12,759 nucleotides of DNA from JBHEPS01 sp046261635 (GCA_046261635.1 JBHEOL010000342.1:1-12759), one strand, 5' to 3'; positions 6,731-12,759 are shown, counted from the stretch's first letter. Made by a program: numbers and translations. Notes: generated by a model not told the origin, from the letters alone.

Positions 6731-6912
6731 GATTCCTCGAGAGCCACGTCGTCCTGATGCTCCTGTACTCGGTGGCGGCGGCACTGTTCTTCGCGCTGCT
6801 CTGGAAGAACGAGCGAGCTGAGCGGATTCGCCTTTTCATCCTCATCTTCTGTTCGCTCTTCCTCGGCGGGATCGCTCTGTCGTGGCTGATGTACCCGTTC
6901 CCGATCAGGTGA
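6727..6912 (+). CDS. 61-residue two-helix membrane protein, unknown
   Basis: The product has two strongly hydrophobic segments (~8-26 and ~34-56) joined by a charged loop, WKNERAERIR, which by the positive-inside rule should face the cytoplasm. It is not recognised. It appears real: ATG 6727 overlaps the previous stop (ATGA), and its TGA overlaps the next GTG (GTGA), the linkage seen through the rest of this operon. A weak AAGG at 6711-6714 may serve as ribosome-binding site. Its size suggests an accessory subunit rather than an enzyme. Confidence 0.65.
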   Translation: MRFLESHVVLMLLYSVAAALFFALLWKNERAERIRLFILIFCSLFLGGIALSWLMYPFPIR

Positions 6913-7295
6913 GAGACGAGAGTTTCTTCAGCCGGGCCCTGCGGGTAGCGCCCGCGGCGCTGTATCTCGCTTTCATCTGGCTGCTCTCGGACCGTCCAGG
7001 CGACACGCTTCCCGGGGGAATCGATGATCGCATCGCTCACTTCGGCGAATATTGTTTGCTCATGCTTCTCGTCACATTCGCACTCACGGCGTTCGATCCC
7101 GCCCGCATCGTTCGGGGAACCCTCCTCGCAGCGGGAGTGTTCTCGCTGGCCTGGGCGATTCTCGACGAGTTTCACCAGTCCTTCATCCCGGGCAGGTTTT
7201 CCTCGTTGAGGGACATCGCTTTCGATCTGCTTGGAATCCTGGCGGCCGCAGCGTTCCTGGCTTCTCTCGCGGCTCTCGACCGGAGGCGAGCGTGA
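6909..7295 (+). CDS. VanZ-like membrane protein
   Basis: VanZ-family proteins are small integral membrane proteins; VanZ itself raises teicoplanin resistance by an unknown mechanism, and most relatives are uncharacterised. The 128-residue product shows the family pattern: DRIAHFGEYCLL (Asp40, His44), then LDEFHQSFIPGR (Asp86, Glu87, Gln90, Arg96) and SLRDIAFDLLG (Asp102, Asp106). Membrane segments lie at ~13-27, 46-62, 67-85 and 103-121. GTG 6909 overlaps the previous stop; a GTG at 6882 is also in frame but overlaps the upstream gene by 31 bases. Its stop overlaps the lpxB GTG. Position immediately before lpxB suggests a link to the outer envelope. Confidence 0.85.
   Translation: MRDESFFSRALRVAPAALYLAFIWLLSDRPGDTLPGGIDDRIAHFGEYCLLMLLVTFALTAFDPARIVRGTLLAAGVFSLAWAILDEFHQSFIPGRFSSLRDIAFDLLGILAAAAFLASLAALDRRRA
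7282..7286 (+). promoter_or_regulatory. Ribosome-binding site fixing the lpxB start
   Basis: GGAGG is five bases before GTG 7292, inside the last vanZ-like codons. It supports GTG 7292, where LpxB homology begins, over longer in-frame starts upstream, back to 7052, that would only read vanZ-like sequence out of frame. Confidence 0.8.
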
Positions 7296-8416
7296 AACTC
7301 TGCGTCGTCGCCGGCGAGGCTTCGGGCGATCTCCACGCATCCGAGGTGGTCCGCGAGATCCGGAAGGAAGTCCCGAACCTCGAGCTGTTCGGGATCGGAA
7401 GCCGGCGCCTCATCGCGGAGGGGCTGACTCCGGTTCGCGACTCCAGCGACCTCGCCATCGTGGGGTTGTTCAACGTACTCCGTCATCTTCCGATGTTCCG
7501 CCGGGCTTTTGCGGATCTGATGGACGCCATCCGGCGGGAACGTCCCGATGCCGTGCTGCTCGTCGACTATCCCGATTTCAACCTCAGGGTCGCCAGGCAG
7601 TGCAAGAAGCTCGGGATCCCGGTTTTCTATTACATCTCACCCCAGGTGTGGGCCTGGCGCGCGGGACGCGTTGCGCAGATCGCCGCGCGCGTCGACCACA
7701 TGTTCGTCATTTTTCCGTTCGAGCAAGAGCTGTATGCCGCGCGCGGCGTTCCCGTAACCTACGTCGGACATCCACTGGCCGAGCAGCTGTCGACACTGGC
7801 TCCTCGTAGCGACGAGGTTCCCAGCGAGCCGTACCGGATCGCGATCCTCCCGGGTAGCCGGAAGATGGAAATCGAGTCACTGCTGCCCGCGATGCTCGAC
7901 GCGGTCGAAGAGCTCTCGCGGGATCACAGCCTCGAGTCGACGCTCCTGCTGGCTCCGACGATCGATCGCCTCTCGGTCGAGCGGTATTTGGCAGGAAGGC
8001 CGAATCCTCCCGCGATCATCGACTCCGGAAGGATGGACTCGCTGCGAAATGCCGACGCGGCCATATGTTCGTCCGGAACCGCCGCCCTCGAGTGCGCGGT
8101 CCTCGGGGTTCCTCCCGTGATCGTCTACCGTCTCAGCCCCATGACATACGTCCTCGCGCGGCTGCTGGTCCGGCTGCCGAGCTTCTCGCTCGTGAACATC
8201 GTGGCGGGCAAGAGGGTCGTTCCCGAACTGATGCAGCATGAGGTCACAGGCCGGCGGATCGCGCATGAAATCGCGCTCCTGCTCGATCCCGCACGCTGGG
8301 CGGAGGTAAGGGTCGAGCTCGGAAAAGTACGGGCTGCCCTCGGTGGCCAGGGCGCTGCGCGCCGCACCGCTTCGAAAATCGTTACACTGATCCGCCGTCC
8401 GGGCCGTGATGCCTGA
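7292..8416 (+). CDS. lpxB: Lipid-A-disaccharide synthase
   Basis: LpxB, a GT-B fold glycosyltransferase of family GT19, condenses UDP-2,3-diacylglucosamine with lipid X to form the beta-1,6-linked disaccharide of lipid A at the cytoplasmic face of the inner membrane. At 374 residues the length is normal. The motifs run in order: AGEASGDLH at 7-15, LLVDYPDFNLRVA at ~89-101, YYISPQVWAWRAGRV at ~113-127, VTYVGHPLAEQL at ~155-166, AILPGSRKMEIESLLPA at ~184-200 and CSSGTAALECAVLGVPPVIV at ~259-278. It starts at GTG with a strong ribosome-binding site and overlaps both neighbours. The upstream pathway genes (lpxA, lpxC, lpxD) are not in this window. Identification is firm. Confidence 0.97.
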   Translation: MKLCVVAGEASGDLHASEVVREIRKEVPNLELFGIGSRRLIAEGLTPVRDSSDLAIVGLFNVLRHLPMFRRAFADLMDAIRRERPDAVLLVDYPDFNLRVARQCKKLGIPVFYYISPQVWAWRAGRVAQIAARVDHMFVIFPFEQELYAARGVPVTYVGHPLAEQLSTLAPRSDEVPSEPYRIAILPGSRKMEIESLLPAMLDAVEELSRDHSLESTLLLAPTIDRLSVERYLAGRPNPPAIIDSGRMDSLRNADAAICSSGTAALECAVLGVPPVIVYRLSPMTYVLARLLVRLPSFSLVNIVAGKRVVPELMQHEVTGRRIAHEIALLLDPARWAEVRVELGKVRAALGGQGAARRTASKIVTLIRRPGRDA

Positions 8417-10460
8417 CCTCCAGCCCATGTCCACGCTCCACCGACTGTTTCGCCACGTGCTCCCGTACAAGTTGTGGGGAGGCATCGCGCTGCTCAGCAT
8501 GCTCACCGTGGCGGGGACGACCGGGGCGATCATCGTCCTGATCCAACCTTTGTTCGACGAGGTGCAGACCCGTGACCCGGCCAGATCCGTGGACGAGCGT
8601 GCAGTGGTCTCCGGACCGGACGGCGCACCGCTTGCGGGAGCGCGAATCTCCGTCGGTCCGCGGCGGGACGTGGTGGTGACGGACGAGGCGGGCTCGTTCG
8701 ACGTGCAGCCGCTGGCGGAGGGAGCTTCCCGCGAGGACAAAGCGAAGAATGCGCTGATCGATCATCTGCTGAAGCGTGACGAGCCCGAGGGCCAGCGAGG
8801 AGCTCTGGTCAACTGGTTCGACCGCTCGACCAGCCAGGTCCGAACCTGGTGGGAAGAGAACCAGAGCGACCGGTGGCAGCTGATCCTCGGTTTCCTGTTC
8901 GCGGTCTTCGTCGTTCGCGCCCTGAGCTCGTTCTTCTCCGAGTATTCGTTTCAGAAGGTCGGGCTCTCGACCGTTCGGGACCTGCGCAACAAGCTTTACG
9001 AGAGCATCATCCAGCAGAGCAATCGCTTTTTCGCGAAACGCTCGACGGGCGAGCTCGTGAGCAGGATCGTCTCGGACGTCGAACAGGTGCAGGCCGCCGT
9101 CTCGATCCGCGTTGGCGATCTGTTTCAGGAGTCGGTGAACCTGCTGGTGATCGGCCTGGTGATCCTGCTCATCAACACCGAGCTCGCGTTTTTCACCTTC
9201 ATCATCGCCCCCTTGATCGTCTATCCCGTCGTCCAGTTCGGAAAGCGGCTGCGGAAGGCAACGCGCGTTTCGCAGGAACGGATGGCGGACATCGCGACGA
9301 TCCTCGAGGAGACGATCAAGGGGGTCCGCATCGTCAAGGCCTTCTCGATGGAGAATTTCGAGATTGGGCGGTTCCGAGAAGCGACCCGACGCCACCTCGC
9401 GATCAATCTCAAGGCTCAGCGGATTCAGGCGGTGACCTCACCCGTGATGGAGTTGCTCGCGGGGATCTGCATGGTACTGCTGTTCGGGTACGCGGCTCTG
9501 CGAATCCGCGCGGACGCGCTCACCCTCGGTCAGTTCATGAGTTTCCTCATCGCGCTCGCCGGCATGTACGCTCCGATCAAGCGGCTCAACAAGGTGAATC
9601 TCGCGGTGAACACCGCTCTTTCGGCTGCCGAGCGCGTGTTCCAGGTTCTCGACGTTCACAACGAAGTGAAAGAGCGGCCGGACGCGATCCGGCTGAACGC
9701 CGTCGGCTCCGGCATCCATTACGAGAACGTCGGCTTCGCCTACGACGACCGTCCCGTGCTTTCCGGCGTCGACTTCAAGGTTCTGCCGGGCGAGCTCGTG
9801 GCAATCGTCGGCGGAAGCGGCGCGGGCAAGTCGACGCTCGTCAATCTGCTCCCTCGTTTCTACGACGTCAGCGAGGGCTCCGTGAAGATCGACGGGCACG
9901 ACGTCCGGAATCTCACTCTCGGTTCTCTCCGAGGAATGATCGGATTCGTGACTCAGGAAACGATCCTGTTCAACGACACGGTGAGGAACAATATCGCCTA
10001 TGGACGGGCCGATATCTCGAGCGAGCAGATCGAGGCGGCCGCCCGGGCAGCGAACGCGCACGAGTTCATCATGGATCTGCCGGAGGGATACGAGTCGACG
10101 GTGGGGGAGAGCGGCGTGCTCCTCTCGGGTGGCCAGCGGCAGAGACTCGCCATCGCGCGGGCTCTTCTCAAGAACTCGCCGATTCTGATTCTCGACGAAG
10201 CCACATCGGCGCTCGACACCGAATCGGAAAGGCTCGTCCAGCAGGCCCTGGCGAATCTCATGGCCGGCCGCACGACCCTGGTGATCGCCCACCGTCTTTC
10301 GACCGTCCGGCGCGCCGACAAGATCATGGCGCTCGACGCCGGCCGCATCGTCCAGTCGGGCAGGCACGAGGACCTCGTGCTCGAACCGGGGATCTACCGG
10401 AAACTGTACGAAATGCAGTTCCTCGAAGAGGATCCGACCACCGAAAGCGCACCGCAATGA
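8409..10460 (+). CDS. msbA: MsbA-type lipid A exporter, ABC transporter with enlarged first periplasmic loop
   Basis: This half-size ABC exporter has one membrane domain and one ATPase domain and works as a homodimer. Context after lpxB and homology support lipid A-core flipping across the inner membrane. TM1 is ~22-48, TM2 ~156-175, TM3 and TM4 ~243-275, TM5 and TM6 ~345-395. The ATPase domain is complete: Walker A GGSGAGKST at 468-476, Q-loop Gln516, signature LSGGQRQ at 572-578, Walker B ILILDEA at 592-598 and H-loop His628. At 683 residues it is about 100 longer than E. coli MsbA, and the extra length lies between TM1 and TM2. ATG 8409 overlaps lpxB by 8 bases; GTG 8406 and ATG 8427 are alternatives with equally weak ribosome sites. 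General lipid or drug exporters of the same family are the fallback call. Confidence 0.9.
   Translation: MPDLQPMSTLHRLFRHVLPYKLWGGIALLSMLTVAGTTGAIIVLIQPLFDEVQTRDPARSVDERAVVSGPDGAPLAGARISVGPRRDVVVTDEAGSFDVQPLAEGASREDKAKNALIDHLLKRDEPEGQRGALVNWFDRSTSQVRTWWEENQSDRWQLILGFLFAVFVVRALSSFFSEYSFQKVGLSTVRDLRNKLYESIIQQSNRFFAKRSTGELVSRIVSDVEQVQAAVSIRVGDLFQESVNLLVIGLVILLINTELAFFTFIIAPLIVYPVVQFGKRLRKATRVSQERMADIATILEETIKGVRIVKAFSMENFEIGRFREATRRHLAINLKAQRIQAVTSPVMELLAGICMVLLFGYAALRIRADALTLGQFMSFLIALAGMYAPIKRLNKVNLAVNTALSAAERVFQVLDVHNEVKERPDAIRLNAVGSGIHYENVGFAYDDRPVLSGVDFKVLPGELVAIVGGSGAGKSTLVNLLPRFYDVSEGSVKIDGHDVRNLTLGSLRGMIGFVTQETILFNDTVRNNIAYGRADISSEQIEAAARAANAHEFIMDLPEGYESTVGESGVLLSGGQRQRLAIARALLKNSPILILDEATSALDTESERLVQQALANLMAGRTTLVIAHRLSTVRRADKIMALDAGRIVQSGRHEDLVLEPGIYRKLYEMQFLEEDPTTESAPQ
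8559..8867 (+). other. Insert in MsbA loop 1 with a CarboxypepD_reg-like Ig segment
   Basis: Residues ~51-153 of the MsbA protein lie between TM1 and TM2, on the periplasmic side. Within them, residues ~65-105 (nt ~8601-8723) match the carboxypeptidase regulatory-like pattern: SGPDGAPLAGARISV, then VVVTDEAGSFDVQPLAEG, i.e. G-x-PL-x-GA-x-I/V-x-V followed by TD-x-x-G-x-F. The rest (to ~153) is charged and probably helical (REDKAKNALIDHLLKRD and a Trp-rich stretch). Reading frame and base composition match the flanks, so it is not a recent insertion. The domain call is by eye. Confidence 0.6.
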
Positions 10461-11131
10461 GACGCGACTGGGGCCTGACCCTTCTTCCTCCCGCTGCGGC
10501 GCTCCTCATCCGCGTTCTCCACGCGACCCTCCGCACCCGCCACTGGAACTCGGCCGCCATCGAGTCGCTCAACGCAAAGGCTCTTCCTTACATCCTCTCG
10601 TTCTGGCACAGCGATCTCCTGCTCATGGTCTATTCGCGGCACCGCAAACCGATCCGCGTGATGTCCTCTCAGCACCGCGACGGGGAGATCATGGTTCGGA
10701 CGCTTCGGCGCTTCGGCGTTCGAACGGCGCGAGGCTCTTCGACCAGAGGAGGCCAGGCCGCTCTTCGCGAGATGATCCGGATGGCCAGGAGCGGCGAACG
10801 TCTGGCGTTCACTCCCGACGGGCCGACGGGCCCGCGACGGATCGCCAAGCCGGGCGTCATCCAGGCCGCACAGCTCACCGGCCTGCCGATCGTCCCCGCC
10901 GCCATCGTGGCCGAGCGCCGTCGCCTGCTCGATTCCTGGGATCGCTTCCAGATCCCGCGGCCCTTCAGCCGCACGCTCTTCCTCTACCACGAGCCGATCG
11001 TAGTACCGCGCACCATGACGCCGGAAGAGTTCGAGGCGAAACGCCTCCAGCTCGAGGCGGTGATGCTCGAGCTCGTGAGCGTCGCCGAGCAGGACTTCTC
11101 CCGGCTGTGGGAGGAAGCGGTTCGGCACTGA
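10457..11131 (+). CDS. DUF374 lysophospholipid acyltransferase-like protein, possible LpxJ-type lipid A late acyltransferase
   Basis: The 224-residue product matches the DUF374 family: FWHSDLLLM at ~49-57, SQHRDGE at 71-77, RTARGSSTRGGQAAL at ~89-103, FTPDGPTGPRRIAKPGVIQA at ~118-137 and TGLPIVPAAI at 141-150. One hydrophobic N-terminal stretch (~8-24) could anchor it to the inner membrane. Members of this family (LpxJ) are known to add secondary acyl chains to lipid A in epsilonproteobacteria in place of LpxL or LpxM. Being the last gene after lpxB and msbA, coupled by an ATGA overlap, supports the same job here; lysophospholipid acylation is the alternative. No clear ribosome-binding site is seen, consistent with coupling to msbA. 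A terminator follows directly. Confidence 0.85.
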   Translation: MRRDWGLTLLPPAAALLIRVLHATLRTRHWNSAAIESLNAKALPYILSFWHSDLLLMVYSRHRKPIRVMSSQHRDGEIMVRTLRRFGVRTARGSSTRGGQAALREMIRMARSGERLAFTPDGPTGPRRIAKPGVIQAAQLTGLPIVPAAIVAERRRLLDSWDRFQIPRPFSRTLFLYHEPIVVPRTMTPEEFEAKRLQLEAVMLELVSVAEQDFSRLWEEAVRH

Positions 11132-11154
11132 GCGAGGGTCATTCCCCGCTTTTT
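11132..11154 (+). terminator. Rho-independent terminator of the lpxB-msbA operon
   Basis: GCG-A-GGG (11132-11138) pairs with CCC-C-GC (11144-11149), six G-C pairs with one bulged A and a 5-base loop TCATT, followed by TTTTT (11150-11154) and a further T-rich stretch to 11164. It begins one base after the acyltransferase stop. The loop and right arm lie within the last codons of the convergent minus-strand gene. Confidence 0.75.
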
Positions 11155-11915
11155 GCCTTTTTCTTTCCTCGCGGAGTCGAAGGCCAGGCGCTGGCCGGCT
11201 CGAGCGGCTCCGATGCCGGCCTGTCTCCGCGCCGCCGCCCCTCATGACCGCCGTTGTTCGCGTCTCCCGGGCCGGCAACCACTTCCACTCCGCCCGTTCC
11301 CCGCCGTCCAGCTCCCCCTCGTGTCGCTTTCTCGAGCGTCATGAGAAAACCAAGCGCCGGGTCCTTGAACTGGCACTGCCGCAGCATCGCCCAGTTCTCC
11401 CTGACATACTCCTGGAGATACTTCAGGACGTGGCCGAGGGAGATGATCCTGCAGGGCGGCACTTCCTCTCCGGGCGGCATGGTTCCGAAGGCGAGAAGGC
11501 GAACCTGATATCCCGATTCAGTCCGCGCGGCACCACGCGTACGAAGCCCTTCGATGAGGTGGTTGGAATCGTCCTGCTGACAGCCGAGTCGCGCGAGCAC
11601 GACGGCGAGCACCTTGGGATCGGTGGCGCTGAGGTTGAAATTCACCCGCCCTTCCTTGACCTCGCCGATCAGCATGTCGACGCAATCCTCGGGGATCGCC
11701 AAACCGGGATCGGGTTGGGCGACTCCGACACCGAGAGGCCCATCCTTGACGATTCCGGTGGATCCGCCCGGAAAGCGGAACCCCAGTACGTCCACGTCGG
11801 TCACGACGCGGAAGGCGCGGCGACCGGTCGACTCCTCGACGATCGGGAACTCGGTCGAGGTGAAGTAACCGTTGAGCTGCAGATAGGCCTGAACCAGGGA
11901 GACCGCGTGATCCAT
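11139..11915 (-). CDS. Unrecognised protein with a PD-(D/E)XK nuclease-like pattern
   Basis: I do not recognise a named family. The 258-residue product opens with a helix-like stretch (VSLVQAYLQLNGYFT), then FRVVTDVDVLGFRFPG (Asp40, Asp42), and 43 residues later a hydrophobic strand MLIGEVKEG carrying Glu85-x-Lys87. An Asp, then E-x-K on a beta strand, is the core metal-binding arrangement of PD-(D/E)XK nucleases. A further strand (YQVRLLAFG, ~136-144) and a helical part (LGHVLKYLQEYVRENW, ~160-175) follow. Residues ~197-258 are a Gly/Arg/Lys-rich, probably disordered tail. I chose ATG 11915; the frame stays open upstream to 12335, but that part overlaps pcm and has low-complexity, non-protein-like composition. 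The gene is convergent with the lpx operon and divergent from pcm. Nuclease activity is a hypothesis. Confidence 0.7.
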   Translation of the reverse strand: MDHAVSLVQAYLQLNGYFTSTEFPIVEESTGRRAFRVVTDVDVLGFRFPGGSTGIVKDGPLGVGVAQPDPGLAIPEDCVDMLIGEVKEGRVNFNLSATDPKVLAVVLARLGCQQDDSNHLIEGLRTRGAARTESGYQVRLLAFGTMPPGEEVPPCRIISLGHVLKYLQEYVRENWAMLRQCQFKDPALGFLMTLEKATRGGAGRRGTGGVEVVAGPGDANNGGHEGRRRGDRPASEPLEPASAWPSTPRGKKKAKSGE

Positions 11916-12003
11916 TTGCCCGGCTGCAATGCGAACCGGAGGCCAGCGGATGGGTTCGGACTCCGGGGTGGATGGGGATCGGGATTGTCGGCAGGCCGCC
12001 TCT

Positions 12004-12017
12004 CCCCCCGGGGGGGG
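12004..12017. repeat. C6G8 homopolymer tract
   Basis: Six C are followed by eight G in the divergent intergenic region. The first 12 bases are perfectly palindromic. Such tracts can slip during replication and are also prone to sequencing error, so the length should be treated as uncertain. It lies about 90 bases upstream of both flanking starts. Confidence 0.8.
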
Positions 12018-12089
12018 TGGAGATCGAGGGACCATTGCCAATCCGTTACAGAAGAGGAGGCCGGGGCCGCCCTGGCCCAAGCAAAACCC

Positions 12090-12095
12090 TATAAT
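12090..12095 (+). promoter_or_regulatory. Consensus -10 box just upstream of pcm
   Basis: TATAAT ends nine bases before ATG 12105, which would place the transcription start around 12101-12104 and leave a leader of only 0-4 nt. No recognisable -35 lies 16-18 bases upstream (GC-rich sequence instead), and there is no Shine-Dalgarno sequence between the box and the ATG. Confidence 0.55.
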
Positions 12096-12104
12096 GCGCC
12101 GACG

Positions 12105-12759
12105 ATGCGTCGAACTTTTCTCATCACCGGATGGCTGCTCATCGCCGCACTCGCGACCGGTTGCGCGATGGAGGGAATGCGCGGAGCCCGGGTCGGTGAC
12201 CGCGCGGCATCGGACGACCCCTTCGTCCGGGCACGCCAGCAGATGGTCTCCGACCAGCTGGTCGCCCGCGGCATCGGCGATCCGGACGTTTTGGAGGCGA
12301 TGCGCAAAGTGCCGCGCCATCGCTTCGTTCCCCAAGAGGTGGCGGCGCAGGCATACGAGGATCAGCCGCTGCCGATCGGGTTCGACCAGACGATCTCCCA
12401 GCCGTTCATCGTCGCTTACATGACGCAGGCGCTCGACCTCGTTCCCTCTGACCGGGTGCTGGAAATCGGCAGCGGCTCCGGATATCAGGCGGCCATCCTC
12501 GCCGAGATCGTCAACGAGGTCTTCACCATCGAGATCGTTCCCGAGCTGGCCGAGAGATCCAGGAGCTCGCTCGAGCAGCTCGGCTATGGGAACGTGATGG
12601 TGAGAGAAGGGGACGGCTATCGGGGATGGCCCGAGCGCGCGCCGTTCGATGGAATCATCGTCACCGCGGCTCCGACTTACATTCCGAAGACGCTGATCGA
12701 TCAGCTCGCCATCAACGGCAGGCTCATCATCCCGGTCGGTGACTGGTATCAGGAACTGG
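12105..12759 (+). CDS. pcm: Protein-L-isoaspartate O-methyltransferase with lipoprotein-type signal, 3' end missing
   Basis: Pcm uses S-adenosylmethionine to methylate isoaspartyl residues, beginning repair of age-damaged proteins. The visible 218 residues contain VPRHRFVPQE at ~69-78, the family motif QTISQPFIVAYMTQAL at ~95-110, the SAM-binding loop VLEIGSGSGYQAAILA at 118-133, and FDGIIVTAAP at 181-190 followed by LIIPVGDW. Unlike the usual cytoplasmic enzyme, it starts with MRRTFLITGWLLIAALATGC: two Arg, a hydrophobic core and Cys20 in a lipobox-like ATGC, suggesting export and lipid attachment. The catalytic domain begins at ~38, after a short linker. The family is firm; export is a prediction. 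The gene continues past the window end. Confidence 0.92.
   Translation, partial: MRRTFLITGWLLIAALATGCAMEGMRGARVGDRAASDDPFVRARQQMVSDQLVARGIGDPDVLEAMRKVPRHRFVPQEVAAQAYEDQPLPIGFDQTISQPFIVAYMTQALDLVPSDRVLEIGSGSGYQAAILAEIVNEVFTIEIVPELAERSRSSLEQLGYGNVMVREGDGYRGWPERAPFDGIIVTAAPTYIPKTLIDQLAINGRLIIPVGDWYQEL

Larger units (their letters stand above)
11916..12104. promoter_or_regulatory. Divergent intergenic region
   Basis: This 189-bp stretch separates the nuclease-like gene and pcm and must hold promoters for both. Towards pcm it contains a perfect TATAAT; towards the nuclease-like gene I see no convincing -10/-35 pair and no clear ribosome-binding site before ATG 11915. The plus strand also shows a GAGGAGG at 12054-12060, too far from the pcm ATG to serve it. 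Confidence 0.55.

Noticed and set aside
8849..10456. N-terminal extension of the DUF374 frame back to 8849
   Set aside because: This part overlaps msbA entirely and is Arg-rich out-of-frame sequence; the DUF374 homology begins at ATG 10457, which overlaps the msbA stop as ATGA.
9438..10457. Minus-strand frame of 339 codons opposite the MsbA ATPase domain
   Set aside because: Antisense to conserved Walker and signature motifs; no independent support.
6365..11131. Defence, toxin-antitoxin or biosynthetic island
   Set aside because: Base composition and gene coupling are uniform, and the genes are envelope housekeeping; no mobile, regulatory or effector gene pair was seen.
12035..12040. TTGCCA as a -35 for the pcm TATAAT
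   Set aside because: The spacing to TATAAT at 12090 is about 49 bases, far outside 16-18, and no -10 lies at the right distance from it.
11916..12335. Upstream extension of the minus-strand nuclease-like gene
   Set aside because: The extra 140 residues overlap the pcm coding start, look like translated non-coding DNA (Pro/Arg/Ser-rich), and would remove the intergenic space.

Overview
The window is high-GC, densely coded bacterial chromosome. It encodes late lipid A assembly and export (lpxB, msbA and a DUF374 acyltransferase), so the host is a Gram-negative (diderm) bacterium. GC-rich codon use, frequent GTG starts, tiny overlaps between genes and the gene set scpB-rluB-cmk-rpsA-sppA-ihfB-like point towards an Acidobacteriota-like or similar deep-branching diderm lineage. 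That placement is an inference, because no rRNA or marker phylogeny is available here. I see no tRNA, rRNA, insertion sequence, integrase or CRISPR array.

Layout. (1) Positions 1-2332: scpB (5' end cut off), rluB and cmk, joined by TGATG stop/start overlaps; these serve chromosome segregation, 23S rRNA modification and CMP/dCMP phosphorylation. (2) Positions 2333-2562: a 230-bp gap with a plausible sigma70 promoter, an exact 8+8 bp inverted repeat and a long leader before rpsA. (3) Positions 2563-6360: rpsA (six S1 repeats), sppA overlapping its 3' end, an IHF-beta/HU-like gene and a HIT-family (Ap4A phosphorylase-like) gene. (4) Positions 6365-11131: an envelope run of two small unassigned membrane proteins, a VanZ-like protein, lpxB, msbA and a DUF374 acyltransferase; from the first membrane-protein gene onward every junction overlaps. 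A good Rho-independent terminator follows at 11132-11154. (5) Positions 11139-11915, minus strand: an unrecognised protein whose residue pattern suggests a PD-(D/E)XK nuclease-like fold. (6) Positions 11916-12104: a 189-bp divergent gap, then pcm on the plus strand, running off the window and apparently starting with a lipoprotein signal peptide.

How the genes fit together. The left half is a translation, chromosome and nucleotide housekeeping operon. The right half makes the disaccharide core of lipid A (LpxB), probably adds a late acyl chain (DUF374 protein) and flips the product across the inner membrane (MsbA). The main departures from the expected are an Ig-like (CarboxypepD_reg-type) segment in the first periplasmic loop of MsbA, the orphan nuclease-like protein, and an apparently exported, possibly leaderless isoaspartyl methyltransferase. 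I do not see a complete novel multi-gene defence or mobile system.
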